This document shows positions 1-9,458 of a stretch of DNA of 64,000 nucleotides, one piece after another. Source of the stretch: Limnohabitans sp. MMS-10A-192 (GTDB lineage Bacteria > Pseudomonadota > Gammaproteobacteria > Burkholderiales > Burkholderiaceae_C); NCBI RefSeq assembly GCF_003063335.1, contig NZ_NERX01000007.1, forward strand, positions 147,903 to 211,902, in the 5' to 3' direction. The position numbers were made by a program, and so were the translations under genes. The notes below the pieces were generated by a model. It searched no databases and was not told the DNA's origin. It worked only from the letters and a program-made list of their open reading frames with translations. Each line of letters opens with the position of its first letter. Position 1 is the stretch's first letter.

Positions 1-41
1 CGCTTCGATGGCGCAGGGCCCATGCATTTTGACTTCGGGAT

Positions 42-611
42 TCAGCGCTCAGCGCTCAGAGGTGCATGCCTGTGGCAGCTGACCAGGTGGTCGTTGACCA
101 TGCCTGAGGCTTGCATGAAGGCATAGCAAATGGTGGAGCCCACAAATTTGAAACCAGCTTTGAGCAGGGCTTTGCTCATGGCGTCGGACTGCGGTGTTTG
201 GGCGGGCACCTCGCTCATGCTGCGGCGCTGGTGCTGCAGGGGCTGACCATCGACGAATTGCCACACGAAGCCGCTGAAGCTTTGCCCGCTCGCTTGCAGG
301 GCCAAATAGGCTTTGGCATTGCCAATGGTGGCCGCCACCTTCAGTCGGTTGCGCACGATGCCTGGGTCGGCCAGCAGCTGGGCGACTTTGTGCTCGTCGT
401 AGCGGGCGATTTTTCCAGGGTCAAACTGGTCAAAAGCGAGGCGGTAGGTCTCGCGTTTTTTCAAGACGGTCGACCACGACAGTCCGGCCTGTGCGCCTTC
501 GAGGTTGATCAGCTCGAACAAGGCCCGGTCATCGCGCAGGGGCACGCCCCATTCGGTGTCGTGGTAGTGGCGGTAAAGCTCAAAGCCTTCGCACCAGGGG
601 CAGCGTTGCAT
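42..611 (-). CDS. tag: DNA-3-methyladenine glycosylase I
   Basis: Base-excision repair enzyme that removes 3-methyladenine from alkylated DNA. The 189-residue product matches the Tag family in length. The zinc-binding set of E. coli Tag falls at the same positions: Cys4, His17, His175 and Cys179. The active-site Glu38 and Trp46 are also present (EGAQAGLSW segment). The reading frame stays open upstream of this ATG, but family proteins begin at the M-x-R-C motif, so the start at 611 is chosen. It is a single gene facing away from the next one; no operon partner is visible to its left because the window begins there. Confidence 0.93.
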   Translation of the reverse strand: MQRCPWCEGFELYRHYHDTEWGVPLRDDRALFELINLEGAQAGLSWSTVLKKRETYRLAFDQFDPGKIARYDEHKVAQLLADPGIVRNRLKVAATIGNAKAYLALQASGQSFSGFVWQFVDGQPLQHQRRSMSEVPAQTPQSDAMSKALLKAGFKFVGSTICYAFMQASGMVNDHLVSCHRHAPLSAER

Positions 612-775
612 CGGGGACCTTTGACTTTCTGGGTGGAGGACTTGGCTTGGTTCGCCATGTGGGGGCCGGTGACGCGGCACCAAGCCGTTAGACACCATGT
701 CTACACCCGACGGTGAATTGACCCCATGCGGCGGGCGCTGAAAAATCCATCCACATTTTATGAGAGGTGGATGCC

Positions 776-1210
776 ATGGTGCCCTGTCATGCGATCTTGG
801 TGGCGAATTCGTCCTTGGCGCGTTTGTTTGAACGACGCAGCTTGTTGCAACCTTGGGTGGAGGTTCAGGATTGGTGGCACGGCGAAGGCCAAATGCATGC
901 CCGTGATCTGGAGCGTACGCCGCCGGGGCATTCGATGGCTGGACGCACGGGCCTGGCGCCACACACAGACACCCGGCACCGCGAGCGCGCCGTGTTTGCC
1001 CAAGCCGTGGCCAAGGACTTGGAGCAGGCGATGGTCATGGACAAGTGGCAAGAACTGGAGATCTTTGCTTCCAATCCTTTTTTGGGCGAGTTGATGGCGC
1101 ACTTGGACGGCGCCTTGAAAAAGACAATTCGGGCCACGCATCCCCTGGATTTGACGTCACTGTCTGCGCAAGACATCGAAGCGCGTTGGCGCAAAGATTT
1201 CATGGTTTGA
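776..1210 (+). CDS. host attachment family protein
   Basis: A 144-residue protein of the Host_attach type (named after an Agrobacterium protein needed for plant-cell attachment; the biochemical role is not established). The N-terminal ILVANSSLARLFE strand resembles eRF1-domain-1-like folds in this family, and the C-terminal half (AVAKDLEQAM, then NPFLGELMAHL) is typical. A GTG nine bases upstream could also start it, but GAGAGGTG at 762-769 is correctly spaced only for the ATG at 776. The 3' end overlaps the convergent phosphoribosyltransferase gene by 11 bases. Function in this organism is unknown; the family is common in free-living Burkholderiales. Confidence 0.75.
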   Translation: MVPCHAILVANSSLARLFERRSLLQPWVEVQDWWHGEGQMHARDLERTPPGHSMAGRTGLAPHTDTRHRERAVFAQAVAKDLEQAMVMDKWQELEIFASNPFLGELMAHLDGALKKTIRATHPLDLTSLSAQDIEARWRKDFMV

Positions 1211-1838
1211 GTGGCGCTGCAGATCGCATCATCTGCAGCACTGCTGCATCTTCGACGGGCTGAAAATCTTCGTAAAACTGCCCGACCCCCTGGAAGTTCT
1301 CTGGCACCAGCAGGCACACCAGCTCGTCGGCCCAGGGTTTGACGTATTCGAGCGCTTGGGCACTGGCCACAGGAACGGCGCACACCAGCCGAGCGGGGTT
1401 TTTTTGTCGAAGGGTTTTCAACGCTGCAACCATGGTGGCCCCCGTGGCCAAGCCATCGTCCACCACAATCACGGTGCGGTGGGTCGGACTGATGGGGGCG
1501 CGTATCGCCGTGTACTGTCGCCTTCTTTGCTGCAGTGTTTGCAACTGAATCGCGGTTTCTTTTTGGATGTAGTGGCTGTCGGCACCCAGGTCTTGGGCAT
1601 GGTCGGTCAAACAGGTGTCGCCATATTCGTCGACGGCCCCAATGGCCACTTCCGGCATCCAGGGGGCACGCAGTTTGTGCACCAGCACCACATCCATCTG
1701 GCCATGCAGTTGCCGTGCAAGCACCAAGGCCATGGGCACCGCCCCTCTTGGAATGGCCAAGACCAAGGGATGCTGACCTTGGTAGGCCTTCAAGGCTTTG
1801 GCCAATTGCCGTGCAGCGTCCAGACGGTTTTTGAACAT
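1200..1838 (-). CDS. phosphoribosyltransferase family protein
   Basis: A 212-residue type I PRTase-fold protein. The PRPP-binding loop VDDGLATGAT lies at residues 126-135 and an early IPRGAVP loop near residues 29-35. These are the hallmarks of the family of stand-alone predicted phosphoribosyltransferases often found in Proteobacteria; the substrate base is not known. The frame is open further upstream into the neighbouring gene, so the ATG giving MFKNRLDAA is taken as start. It follows the TPM-domain and LemA genes on the same strand by 49 bases and may be their distal operon partner. Confidence 0.8.
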   Translation of the reverse strand: MFKNRLDAARQLAKALKAYQGQHPLVLAIPRGAVPMALVLARQLHGQMDVVLVHKLRAPWMPEVAIGAVDEYGDTCLTDHAQDLGADSHYIQKETAIQLQTLQQRRRQYTAIRAPISPTHRTVIVVDDGLATGATMVAALKTLRQKNPARLVCAVPVASAQALEYVKPWADELVCLLVPENFQGVGQFYEDFQPVEDAAVLQMMRSAAPLKP

Positions 1839-1887
1839 CACCGATCCATTCTTCGCATTAAAAAATCTTGTTAAAGCGCCACCTTGC

Positions 1888-2709
1888 TCACCATTTGCCC
1901 GATGCACCGCCGCCGCCAAAACCGCCACCGCCGCCTTTGAAGCCGCCGCCCGGGCCACCACGGCCATAGCGGGCACGCAGCAAGCCAGCCAGGCCGATCC
2001 AGGTGGTCAGCAAGGTGATGCCACCTGCCATCAGGGCCATGGAGAAGATGCCCAGCAAAAGCCAGGTGACAGCACCGACGATGGCGGCGGTCATGACCGC
2101 GCCAGGAAAGCGCCCCAGAACGGCACGCAAGACAAAGCCGAGCAGAGCACCGGCCACGATGATCCAAGTGATGTCCATGTAGGGCGCCGTGGGGGTCTCC
2201 ATGCTGGGGGCGGGCAGGGGCTCGCCATCGATCACCCGCACCATGCGCTGCACACCGGCTTGCAGGCCTCCGGCGAAGTCTTGTTGCCGAAAGCGGGGCG
2301 TGATGACTTCTTCGATGATCCGTTTGCTGGTGGCGTCGTTCAGCGCGCCTTCCAGGCCGTAGCCCACCTCGATGCGCACGCTGCGGTCGTTTTTGGCCAC
2401 CAGCAAAATCGCGCCGTCGTCGACTTTTTTGCGACCCAATTGCCAACGCTCGGCCACGCGCAGGGCGTATTGCTCGATCGTTTCGGCTTGCGTGCTGGGC
2501 ACCAGCAGCACCGCCAGCTGGCTGCCTTTGCGCGATTCCAGCTCACTCAGGATTTGTTCGAGCGTTTGCTTTTGATCGGCTGTGAGTGTGCGGGTTTGGT
2601 CGACAACATGGCCGCTCAATGGGGGCACCGGCACCTGTGCGCACAGCGCCCCGCTCAGCAAGGCGACAAGCCAAATGAACCGGCTGAGTGCGCGCCGCCA
2701 CATGGTCAC
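1888..2709 (-). CDS. TPM-domain (YgcG-type) membrane protein
   Basis: Predicted secreted/membrane protein with an N-terminal signal segment (residues about 5-24, ending at a CAQ site), a TPM domain (about residues 35-155, with the VDDGAILLVAKNDR strand), two to three membrane helices (about 180-235) and a glycine-rich tail ending GGGGASGKW. TPM domain proteins are associated with photosystem repair in plants and are of uncertain function in bacteria. The GTG start overlaps the lemA stop in a GTGA junction, implying translational coupling; an ATG six bases in is an alternative. LemA plus TPM is a recurrent pair. Confidence 0.85.
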   Translation of the reverse strand: MTMWRRALSRFIWLVALLSGALCAQVPVPPLSGHVVDQTRTLTADQKQTLEQILSELESRKGSQLAVLLVPSTQAETIEQYALRVAERWQLGRKKVDDGAILLVAKNDRSVRIEVGYGLEGALNDATSKRIIEEVITPRFRQQDFAGGLQAGVQRMVRVIDGEPLPAPSMETPTAPYMDITWIIVAGALLGFVLRAVLGRFPGAVMTAAIVGAVTWLLLGIFSMALMAGGITLLTTWIGLAGLLRARYGRGGPGGGFKGGGGGFGGGGASGKW

Positions 2710-3326
2710 TTTGACGCAGGCGTTGGGGGCCCGAAATGGACCGAAGGTGGTTGGGCGATGGCCGCTTCATTCTCCACTGTGAAGTTGGGTTTATCTTTGT
2801 AACCCAGTGCCATGGCCGTCAGGTTGGAGGGAAAGGAATGCACGGTCACGTTGTAGTCCTGCACAGCCTTGATGTAACGGTTGCGGGCCACGGCGATGCG
2901 GTTTTCGGTGCCTTCGAGCTGGGCCTGCAAGTCCATGAAGCCCTGGTTGGCCCGCAAGGCGGGGTAGTTTTCCGAGACCACCAGCAAACGCGACAAGGAG
3001 CCCGACAGGTCTTTTTGGGCTTGCTGGAATTTCTGGAAGGCCTGGGGGTCGTTCACCAATTCAGGGGATGCCTGGATGGATGTGGCTTTGGACCGCGCCT
3101 GGACGACGGCTTGCAAGGTGCTTTGCTCAAAGTCGGCCTGGCCTTTGACCACATTGACCAGGTTGGGGATCAGGTCGGCACGGCGCTGGTATTGGCTGAG
3201 GACTTCGGACCAGCTGGCCTTGACTTGCTCGTTGCCGCTTTGGAACTGGTTGTAGCCACAGGCAGACAGGCTCAGGGTGATCGCCATCAGGCAGAGGGCG
3301 CTCCATCGGTGAAATGCGGTGCTCAT
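2706..3326 (-). CDS. lemA: LemA family lipoprotein
   Basis: A 206-residue LemA-family protein. The N-terminus carries a lipoprotein signal with lipobox L-S-A-C and Cys23 as the lipidated residue, followed by the helical LemA core (RADLIPNLVNVVKG, later ENYPALRANQGFMDLQ). Family members are membrane-anchored helical-bundle proteins; in some bacteria they work with the adjacent TPM protein, but no reaction is known. First gene of a probable lemA-TPM-PRTase transcription unit; its stop overlaps the next start. Confidence 0.9.
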   Translation of the reverse strand: MSTAFHRWSALCLMAITLSLSACGYNQFQSGNEQVKASWSEVLSQYQRRADLIPNLVNVVKGQADFEQSTLQAVVQARSKATSIQASPELVNDPQAFQKFQQAQKDLSGSLSRLLVVSENYPALRANQGFMDLQAQLEGTENRIAVARNRYIKAVQDYNVTVHSFPSNLTAMALGYKDKPNFTVENEAAIAQPPSVHFGPPTPASK

Positions 3327-3414
3327 GACAGGCCTTGATAGAAAGTTGCAGGGTGTCTGGTCAGCTTAATTCGGTACCGCGATGGGCTCTGTGCGCCTGC
3401 TGACGGTGGGTGCA

Positions 3415-3987
3415 TCACAGCGTGATGTGGTGTTTGCCCGCTGGGTAAACGCTGCTCGCTTGCGGGCCTTCTTCGCCCATCTCTTCGACGAAGTACACCG
3501 GTGTGCCTTCGGTCAATGCATCGAGTTCTGCCCCGATCAGGCTGTTGCGATGGAAGTAGAGCCAGTGGCCATCCACCGATTCGATGCGGCCATGGGTCTT
3601 GTCTGGCGAGATCTCGGTGATGTGGCCATGCGGTTTTTCTGCGTGGTGTTTGACCAGGCCTTGCTGTTGCTGTGACAGGGCTTGCAGCTGCCTGCGCATG
3701 GCGCTGAAGGCATCGCGCAAGGCCACATACACATCGGTGTTGGCTGGGTTTTCCTCGGGCTCACGGTTGGCCACCAATGTGTGTCCGGGCAGGTTCACGC
3801 TGATGCTCACATGAAATTGTGGGCCCTGGTGGTGGCGGTGCCGCTGCTCCAGCGTCACGCTGCAGCTTTGGATGGTTGAGGCTACGTTGCCCAGTTTTTG
3901 GGCTTTCTCTCGGATGCGGCTTTCAACCGCCTCGGACGGGTCCAGATGAAGAAAAGTGATTTGTACAGGAATCGGTGGGGTGTGCAT
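3415..3987 (-). CDS. HPF/RaiA-type ribosome-associated domain fused to a cold-shock-like domain
   Basis: A 190-residue two-domain protein. Residues about 5-105 resemble the sigma-54 modulation/RaiA (hibernation factor) fold: ITFLHLDPSEAVESRIREKA, then a basic strand with PEENPANTDVYVALRDAF. Residues about 118-187 look like a cold-shock/S1-like beta barrel (GRIESVDGHWLYFHRNS, then GPQASSVYP). Ribosome binding under stress is inferred from the family; it is not the canonical long HPF, whose C-terminal domain is different. Monocistronic by appearance, beside DUF1003 and Hsp20 genes, which also suggests a stress context. Confidence 0.82.
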   Translation of the reverse strand: MHTPPIPVQITFLHLDPSEAVESRIREKAQKLGNVASTIQSCSVTLEQRHRHHQGPQFHVSISVNLPGHTLVANREPEENPANTDVYVALRDAFSAMRRQLQALSQQQQGLVKHHAEKPHGHITEISPDKTHGRIESVDGHWLYFHRNSLIGAELDALTEGTPVYFVEEMGEEGPQASSVYPAGKHHITL

Positions 3988-4097
3988 GCGCCGTGCTCCG
4001 GTAAGTCGGTGGCTGCATGTTGCGGCCAGGCTGGCCGGTGGTCTGTTCGCTGGCCGACGCAGCGGCTTGACGCAGTGGCTTGTGGCCCTGAGTGGGC

Positions 4098-4649
4098 TCA
4101 GTGGGCCTTGGGCAGCCGTTGTGACAGGACTTTGACTTGTTCGGACAGCTCGCGCACGGCTTGGGTCAGCACCAGCAGTTCCTGCTCTTTCATGATGTCG
4201 ATTTTTTCATGCAGGAGTTCGATTTCCAGTTCGGCTTTGACGTTGATTTCGTAGTCGTTTTGCGCATGGCGCCGGTCCATCTCGGACTGGCGGTTTTGGC
4301 TCATCATGATCGCTGGCGCGGTGTAGGCCGCCTGAAACGACAGCAGCAAGTTCAGCAAGATGAAGGGGTAGGGGTCCCAAGCCGCTGCACCGCTCAAGAC
4401 GTTGCCCACGATCCAGACCACGATGGCGGTGCTCTGGATGATGATGAAGCGCCACGAACCCACGGTGGCGGCCACGATGTCGGCCAGCCATTGGCCGCGT
4501 GTGGGCGGCGCGATCTGCAGGTGCTCGGCCGTCAGCATCGGGACGATGGCGTGTTTTTGCCGATGAGCACGGCGGTGCTGGCGCAGCAGTTCAAGCTGCT
4601 GGCTATCGTCCTTTGGTGCGGGCGTGACGGTGTGAGTTGGGGATGTCAT
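4098..4649 (-). CDS. DUF1003 domain membrane protein
   Basis: A 183-residue cytoplasmic-membrane protein of the DUF1003 family. Two hydrophobic helices (FIIIQSTAIVVWIVGNVL and PFILLNLLLSFQAAYTAP) flank the family-typical WDPYPF turn, followed by MMSQNRQ and a long C-terminal helix rich in Glu, Lys and Leu that is probably a coiled coil. The start at 4649 is preceded by GAGGTC; the frame is open upstream but no family similarity is apparent there. Function unknown. Transcribed away from the hsp20 gene. Confidence 0.85.
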   Translation of the reverse strand: MTSPTHTVTPAPKDDSQQLELLRQHRRAHRQKHAIVPMLTAEHLQIAPPTRGQWLADIVAATVGSWRFIIIQSTAIVVWIVGNVLSGAAAWDPYPFILLNLLLSFQAAYTAPAIMMSQNRQSEMDRRHAQNDYEINVKAELEIELLHEKIDIMKEQELLVLTQAVRELSEQVKVLSQRLPKAH

Positions 4650-4859
4650 CTGGACCTCATGGCTGTGTTGCTGCAGGTTAGCAGGCTTTGGGTGGGGCTT
4701 GTCTGTGTGGGCTGATAAACAGACAGGCCGATCGTCCAGCGTGACAGTGCGTATGGGGCTGGGTGAGCCACCCGTCTCGCGGGCGATGCGTCCCGTCAAC
4801 GCTCGAACACGTTGCAGCCCAAGGGGTGCAGATGTTTTTCAACCAATGGAGAAATGACC

Positions 4860-5294
4860 ATGAGCAACCTCACACGCTTTAACCCTTTCAGTGAATTGAG
4901 AGATCCTTTTGGAGACGATTTTTTCAAAGGCTTTGCCATGCGTCCGGCGTACCGCATGCTGGAGGGGGAGCCACAGATGCGGCTTGACCTGTCAGAGGAT
5001 GACAAAAATTTCTTTGTGAAAGCTGAAATTCCGGGTGTCAGCAAGGACGACATCAAGGTGTCTGTGGACGGCAACCAGGTGTCGCTCAGTGCTGAAGTGA
5101 AAAAAGAAAAAGAAGAAAAGGAAGGCGCCAAAGTCATCCGCAGCGAGCGTTATTACGGCAGCGTGTCGCGCAGCTTCACGCTCGATGAGCATGTGGACCA
5201 GGCGGCCGCGCAGGCCAAGTACGAAAACGGCGTCTTGCTGCTGACCTTGCCCAAGAAGCCCAATGGGCAGGCCCGTTTGCTCAAAATCGCTTGA
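4860..5294 (+). CDS. Hsp20/alpha-crystallin small heat-shock protein
   Basis: A 144-residue ATP-independent holdase. The alpha-crystallin domain spans about residues 38-140, with AEIPGVSKDDIKVSV and the closing NGVLLLTLPKK strand that carries the G-x-L-x-L-x-L-P motif. GGAGA at 4848-4852 is 7 bases from the ATG at 4860 and too close to the ATG at 4854, so the later start is chosen. A strong hairpin terminator follows the stop. The divergent neighbour is the DUF1003 gene; no certain sigma-32 promoter was found. Confidence 0.93.
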   Translation: MSNLTRFNPFSELRDPFGDDFFKGFAMRPAYRMLEGEPQMRLDLSEDDKNFFVKAEIPGVSKDDIKVSVDGNQVSLSAEVKKEKEEKEGAKVIRSERYYGSVSRSFTLDEHVDQAAAQAKYENGVLLLTLPKKPNGQARLLKIA

Positions 5295-5322
5295 TGTTGT
5301 TGCGGCCCTGGTGGTCGCAGCG

Positions 5323-5364
5323 CACAAAGCCCCGCAAAGCATGCGTTTTGCGGGGCTTTGTGTT
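5323..5364 (+). terminator. rho-independent terminator of hsp20
   Basis: A perfect 16-bp stem (5323-5338 with 5347-5362) around an 8-base loop, GC-rich core GCCCCGC, with a T-rich right arm and following TT. It lies 28 bases after the hsp20 stop. Confidence 0.85.
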
Positions 5365-5537
5365 TGGCCGCCTGAGCCAGCGGTTTAAACTGGACGAATG
5401 GCCCAAATGCAGGCAAACTGCTGGGCTGTTGTTGACACTTTTCCCATGAGTATCCAAGTCTTGATCGTCGGTATCCACCTCGCGCGCAGCACGCGGGGCA
5501 AGCCTTGCGCGCCGCCGCAGTGGGTCTGAACTTTTCC

Positions 5538-5613
5538 TTGTAGGTCGGCGGCTTCAGCCCCGACATGTTGGTGATCAAGAAGTGCCACGTCGGACCTGAA
5601 GGTCCGACCTACA
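5538..5613. repeat. REP-like inverted pair
   Basis: Left unit 5538-5564 (TTGTAGGTCGGCGGCTTCAG start, then CCCCGAC) and right unit 5589-5613, which read on the minus strand begins TGTAGGTCGGACCTTCAGG. Each unit is an imperfect hairpin and the two are in opposite orientation, so they can also pair with each other. Related copies lie at 7741-7798 and 9411-9438. Confidence 0.7.
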
Positions 5614-5695
5614 AAAATCCTTTTTTGTTTGACCGATTTCAATTCGGGCCACGCGCACAAAGCAGCATGGCCCGGTTCACTGCTGGAGATTTTTC

Positions 5696-6769
5696 ATGGC
5701 TGATTTGTTTGACAACCCCATGGGCCTGTGCGGCTTCGAGTTCGTCGAGTTCGCTTCCCCTGTCGCCAACACGCTGGAGCCCTTGTTTGAAAAAATGGGC
5801 TTTTCTCTGGTGGCCAAGCACCGGTCCAAGGACGTGGTGCTCTACCGTCAGGGCGACATCAATTTCATCGTCAACCGCGAGCCCAAGAGCCTGGCCGGCT
5901 ACTTTGCCTCTGAGCACGGCCCCTGTGCCTGTGCCTTGGCGTTTCGCGTGAAGGATTCGCACAAAGCTTATGCCCGTGCATTGGAGATGGGCGCACAGCC
6001 GGTGGATGTGCCCACCGGCCCGATGGAGTTGCGCCTGCCCGCGATCAAGGGCATTGGCGGTGCGCCGCTGTATTTGATCGACCGTTACGAAGACGGCAAG
6101 AGTATCTACGACATCGACTTCGAATTCATCGACGGCGTGGACCGCCACCCGCCTGGCCATGGCTTCCAACGCATCGACCACTTGACGCACAACGTGTACA
6201 AAGGCCGCATGGCGTTTTGGGGCAGCTTCTACGAGAAGATTTTCAACTTCCGCGAGATCCGTTACTTCGACATCAAGGGCGAATACACGGGTCTCACCAG
6301 CCGGGCCATGACCGCGCCCGATGGCCTGATCCGCATCCCGCTGAATGAAGAGTCGGGCAAGACCGGGGGCCAGATCGAAGAGTTCCTGATGCAGTTCAAT
6401 GGCGAGGGCATCCAGCACATTGCGCTTTTGACCGATGACATTTTGAAAAGTGTCGACGCGCTGCAGATGGCGGGCATTCCGCTCATGACCGCACCCAACG
6501 ACATTTACTACGAGATGCTCGAAGAGCGCTTGAGCGGCCACGGCGAACCGGTGCCCGAGTTGCAGGCGCGTGGCATCTTGATGGATGGCTCCACCGCCAA
6601 CGGCGAAAAGCGTTTGCTGCTGCAGATCTTCAGCCAGACCTTGCTGGGGCCGGTGTTTTTTGAGTTCATCCAGCGCAAAGCCGACGAGGGCTTTGGCGAA
6701 GGCAACTTCAAGGCGCTGTTTGAGAGCTTGGAGCGCGATCAGATCCGCCGTGGGGCGATCGAAGTCTGA
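5696..6769 (+). CDS. hpd: 4-hydroxyphenylpyruvate dioxygenase
   Basis: Converts 4-hydroxyphenylpyruvate to homogentisate in tyrosine degradation, using non-heme Fe(II) and O2. The 357-residue length matches bacterial HPPD. The three iron ligands of the family are visible: His162 (RIDHLTHNV), His241 (IQHIALLT) and Glu323 (FFEFIQRK). The conserved C-terminal helix region [18 protein letters not shown] is intact. A GGAG site precedes the ATG. The homogentisate dioxygenase gene is not in this window; the convergent neighbour encodes a CaiB-type enzyme only 20 bases away. Confidence 0.96.
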   Translation: MADLFDNPMGLCGFEFVEFASPVANTLEPLFEKMGFSLVAKHRSKDVVLYRQGDINFIVNREPKSLAGYFASEHGPCACALAFRVKDSHKAYARALEMGAQPVDVPTGPMELRLPAIKGIGGAPLYLIDRYEDGKSIYDIDFEFIDGVDRHPPGHGFQRIDHLTHNVYKGRMAFWGSFYEKIFNFREIRYFDIKGEYTGLTSRAMTAPDGLIRIPLNEESGKTGGQIEEFLMQFNGEGIQHIALLTDDILKSVDALQMAGIPLMTAPNDIYYEMLEERLSGHGEPVPELQARGILMDGSTANGEKRLLLQIFSQTLLGPVFFEFIQRKADEGFGEGNFKALFESLERDQIRRGAIEV

Positions 6770-6789
6770 GGCGCGTCAGGACAGTCGTT

Positions 6790-7659
6790 TCAGCGCGGCA
6801 GCGTCAGCATCGGAATGTCTTTGGCCGTGGCCAGCTTGTCCAGCTGGGCGCGGGTTTGGCTGGCCAGGAATGTTTCGACGGCTTTGCGCGTGGCGGGCTT
6901 GAACAGGTCTTTGACGGGGTGTGCCAACGTGATGCCAGCGGCCTCACAAAGACGGATGGCAAAGTGCGGCTCCAGCGCAGCCACGGCGACGCGACCGTTT
7001 TTGCAGGCATAGACCCGGTAGCCCGCGTGTGCGCCACCCACAGCGCCATCGGGCGTGGTCATGCGCAGCTGGCGGGGCAGGGCCAACCAGGCGGCGGCAT
7101 CTGACAAGGCCACTTCGTGGTGGCTGCCTTTGCCGGTGGTCTTGAGCGTGATCAAGGCCTTGAGTGTGGCTTCGCTGGCCATGAGTGCACCGCCCATGTC
7201 GGCGAACAGGCTGGGCGGCAAGTCCATGCCGTTGACCAAACCGACTTCGGCTTGGTACGTCAAATCGTGGCCGGGAATTTCAGCCAGCGGGCCGGGGGCA
7301 CCGACCACTTCGATCAAGCTCAGTGTGGGGTATTGCTTGTGCAGGGTTTTCCAGCTCAGGCCCAACTTGCTCAGGGCCGAAGGACGGAACGAGGTCAGCA
7401 GCACATCGGTCTTGGGCAGCAGTTTGTGCAGCGCCGCCTGACCGGTGGCGGTTTTGAGGTCCAGCGTCTTGTGCTTGGCGCCATGGTGCAGCATGTCGTA
7501 GCCGTCGGGTGTGTAGTGCTGCATCGGGTCACCCGAAGGCGGGTTGACCTTGGTGCAGCTGGCGCCCATTTGGGCCAAGCGCATGAGCGCGGCGGGGCCG
7601 GGCAGGTTGAGGGCGAGGCTGAGAACGCGCACACCGCGCAGGGGTTTGGTAGAGGACAT
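6790..7659 (-). CDS. CaiB/BaiF family CoA-transferase or acyl-CoA racemase
   Basis: A 289-residue class III CoA-transferase-fold protein. It starts with the family pattern PLRGVRVLSLALNLPGP and carries the GHDL motif with Asp132, the position of the catalytic aspartate. It is shorter than the usual 380-420 residues, resembling the short alpha-methylacyl-CoA-racemase-like members, so substrate and reaction (CoA transfer or racemisation) cannot be fixed. The start is the ATG giving MSSTKPLRG; the open frame upstream runs into repeat sequence and is not counted. Confidence 0.8.
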   Translation of the reverse strand: MSSTKPLRGVRVLSLALNLPGPAALMRLAQMGASCTKVNPPSGDPMQHYTPDGYDMLHHGAKHKTLDLKTATGQAALHKLLPKTDVLLTSFRPSALSKLGLSWKTLHKQYPTLSLIEVVGAPGPLAEIPGHDLTYQAEVGLVNGMDLPPSLFADMGGALMASEATLKALITLKTTGKGSHHEVALSDAAAWLALPRQLRMTTPDGAVGGAHAGYRVYACKNGRVAVAALEPHFAIRLCEAAGITLAHPVKDLFKPATRKAVETFLASQTRAQLDKLATAKDIPMLTLPR

Positions 7660-7740
7660 GCGGGACCTTGAAATGCTTTGGTCCACATTATGAGCAGTGC
7701 GCTGACGGGGTACTGTCACGTGTGCTTGGCGTCGAATCCG

Positions 7741-7798
7741 CCGACCTGCAAATAGCCGGCTCCCGCAGGACGGCACCTTCAGGTCCGACGTTTGCAGG
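7741..7798. repeat. REP-related tract
   Basis: Contains ACCTTCAGGTCCGAC (7775-7789), an exact 15-base match to the inner part of the REP-like unit at 5589-5613, and an outer inverted pair CCTGCAAA (7745-7752) with TTTGCAGG (7791-7798). Confidence 0.55.
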
Positions 7799-7838
7799 CC
7801 AGGCACAACCCTGACTGGTCATGTGGCGCAAGGCATGG

Positions 7839-7859
7839 ACCCCGGATCAAGTCCGGGGT
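7839..7859. repeat. dispersed palindrome (CCCCGGA type)
   Basis: Perfect 8-bp stem ACCCCGGA / TCCGGGGT with a 5-base loop TCAAG, flanked by CATGG and GACA. The same architecture recurs at 61449-61469. Confidence 0.6.
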
Positions 7860-7864
7860 GACAA

Positions 7865-7964
7865 GCAAGTTGCGTTTTCGATGGGATGAGCAAGTTGCTG
7901 TTTCGATGCAGCGCGCAAGTTGCTTTTTTGATGCGGCGAGCATGTTGCCGTCTTGATGTCATAA
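7865..7964. repeat. four tandem copies of a 25-bp unit
   Basis: GCAAGTTGC begins at 7865, 7890 and 7915 and as GCATGTTGC at 7940, so the period is exactly 25 bases. Each copy continues with a T-rich run and then GATG. The copies have diverged in their last few bases. Confidence 0.85.
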
Positions 7965-8004
7965 GAGCCAGGCGCGCATGTCACGGCTTGCAAAAAAGCA
8001 TGTC

Positions 8005-8026
8005 ATACCGGCCGGCGAGCCGGTAT
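8005..8026. repeat. dispersed palindrome (ATACCGGC type)
   Basis: Perfect 8-bp stem ATACCGGC / GCCGGTAT with loop CGGCGA, preceded by GTC and followed by CCATGG. Its counterpart with ATACCCGA arms is at 61491-61511. Confidence 0.6.
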
Positions 8027-8041
8027 CCATGGGGTTCCGAA

Positions 8042-9373
<1,332 letters not shown>

Positions 9374-9410
9374 TCAAGGGTCTTGTGTCACCGACCTACC
9401 GGGTCTGCCT

Positions 9411-9438
9411 TTTGTAGGTCGCTGGCTTCAGCCCCGAC
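9411..9438. repeat. REP-like unit upstream of the IclR regulator
   Basis: TTTGTAGGTCGCTGGCTTCA followed by GCCCCGAC, nearly identical to the left unit at 5538-5564. CGACCTAC at 9392-9399 can pair with GTAGGTCG at 9414-9421. It lies just before the regulator start codon at 9459. Confidence 0.65.
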
Positions 9439-9458
9439 GTTTCACGATCAAGGACCAC

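Larger units (their letters stand above)
5295..5695. other. gene-free stretch between hsp20 and hpd
   Basis: Holds the hsp20 terminator and a REP-like inverted repeat pair (5538-5613). A TTGACA hexamer occurs at 5432-5437 but without a convincing -10 box at the right distance. The translation signal for hpd (GGAG, about 5684-5687) closes the stretch. No credible coding region is seen. Confidence 0.6.
7660..8041. other. repeat-rich spacer between the CaiB gene and pobA
   Basis: No supported gene. From left to right it holds a REP-related tract (7741-7798), a palindrome of the ACCCCGGA/TCCGGGGT type (7839-7859), four tandem copies of a 25-base unit (7865-7964) and a second palindrome ATACCGGC/GCCGGTAT (8005-8026). 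Confidence 0.75.

Noticed and set aside
7865..7964. CRISPR array
   Set aside because: The period is 25 bases with no unique spacers between repeats and no cas genes in the window.
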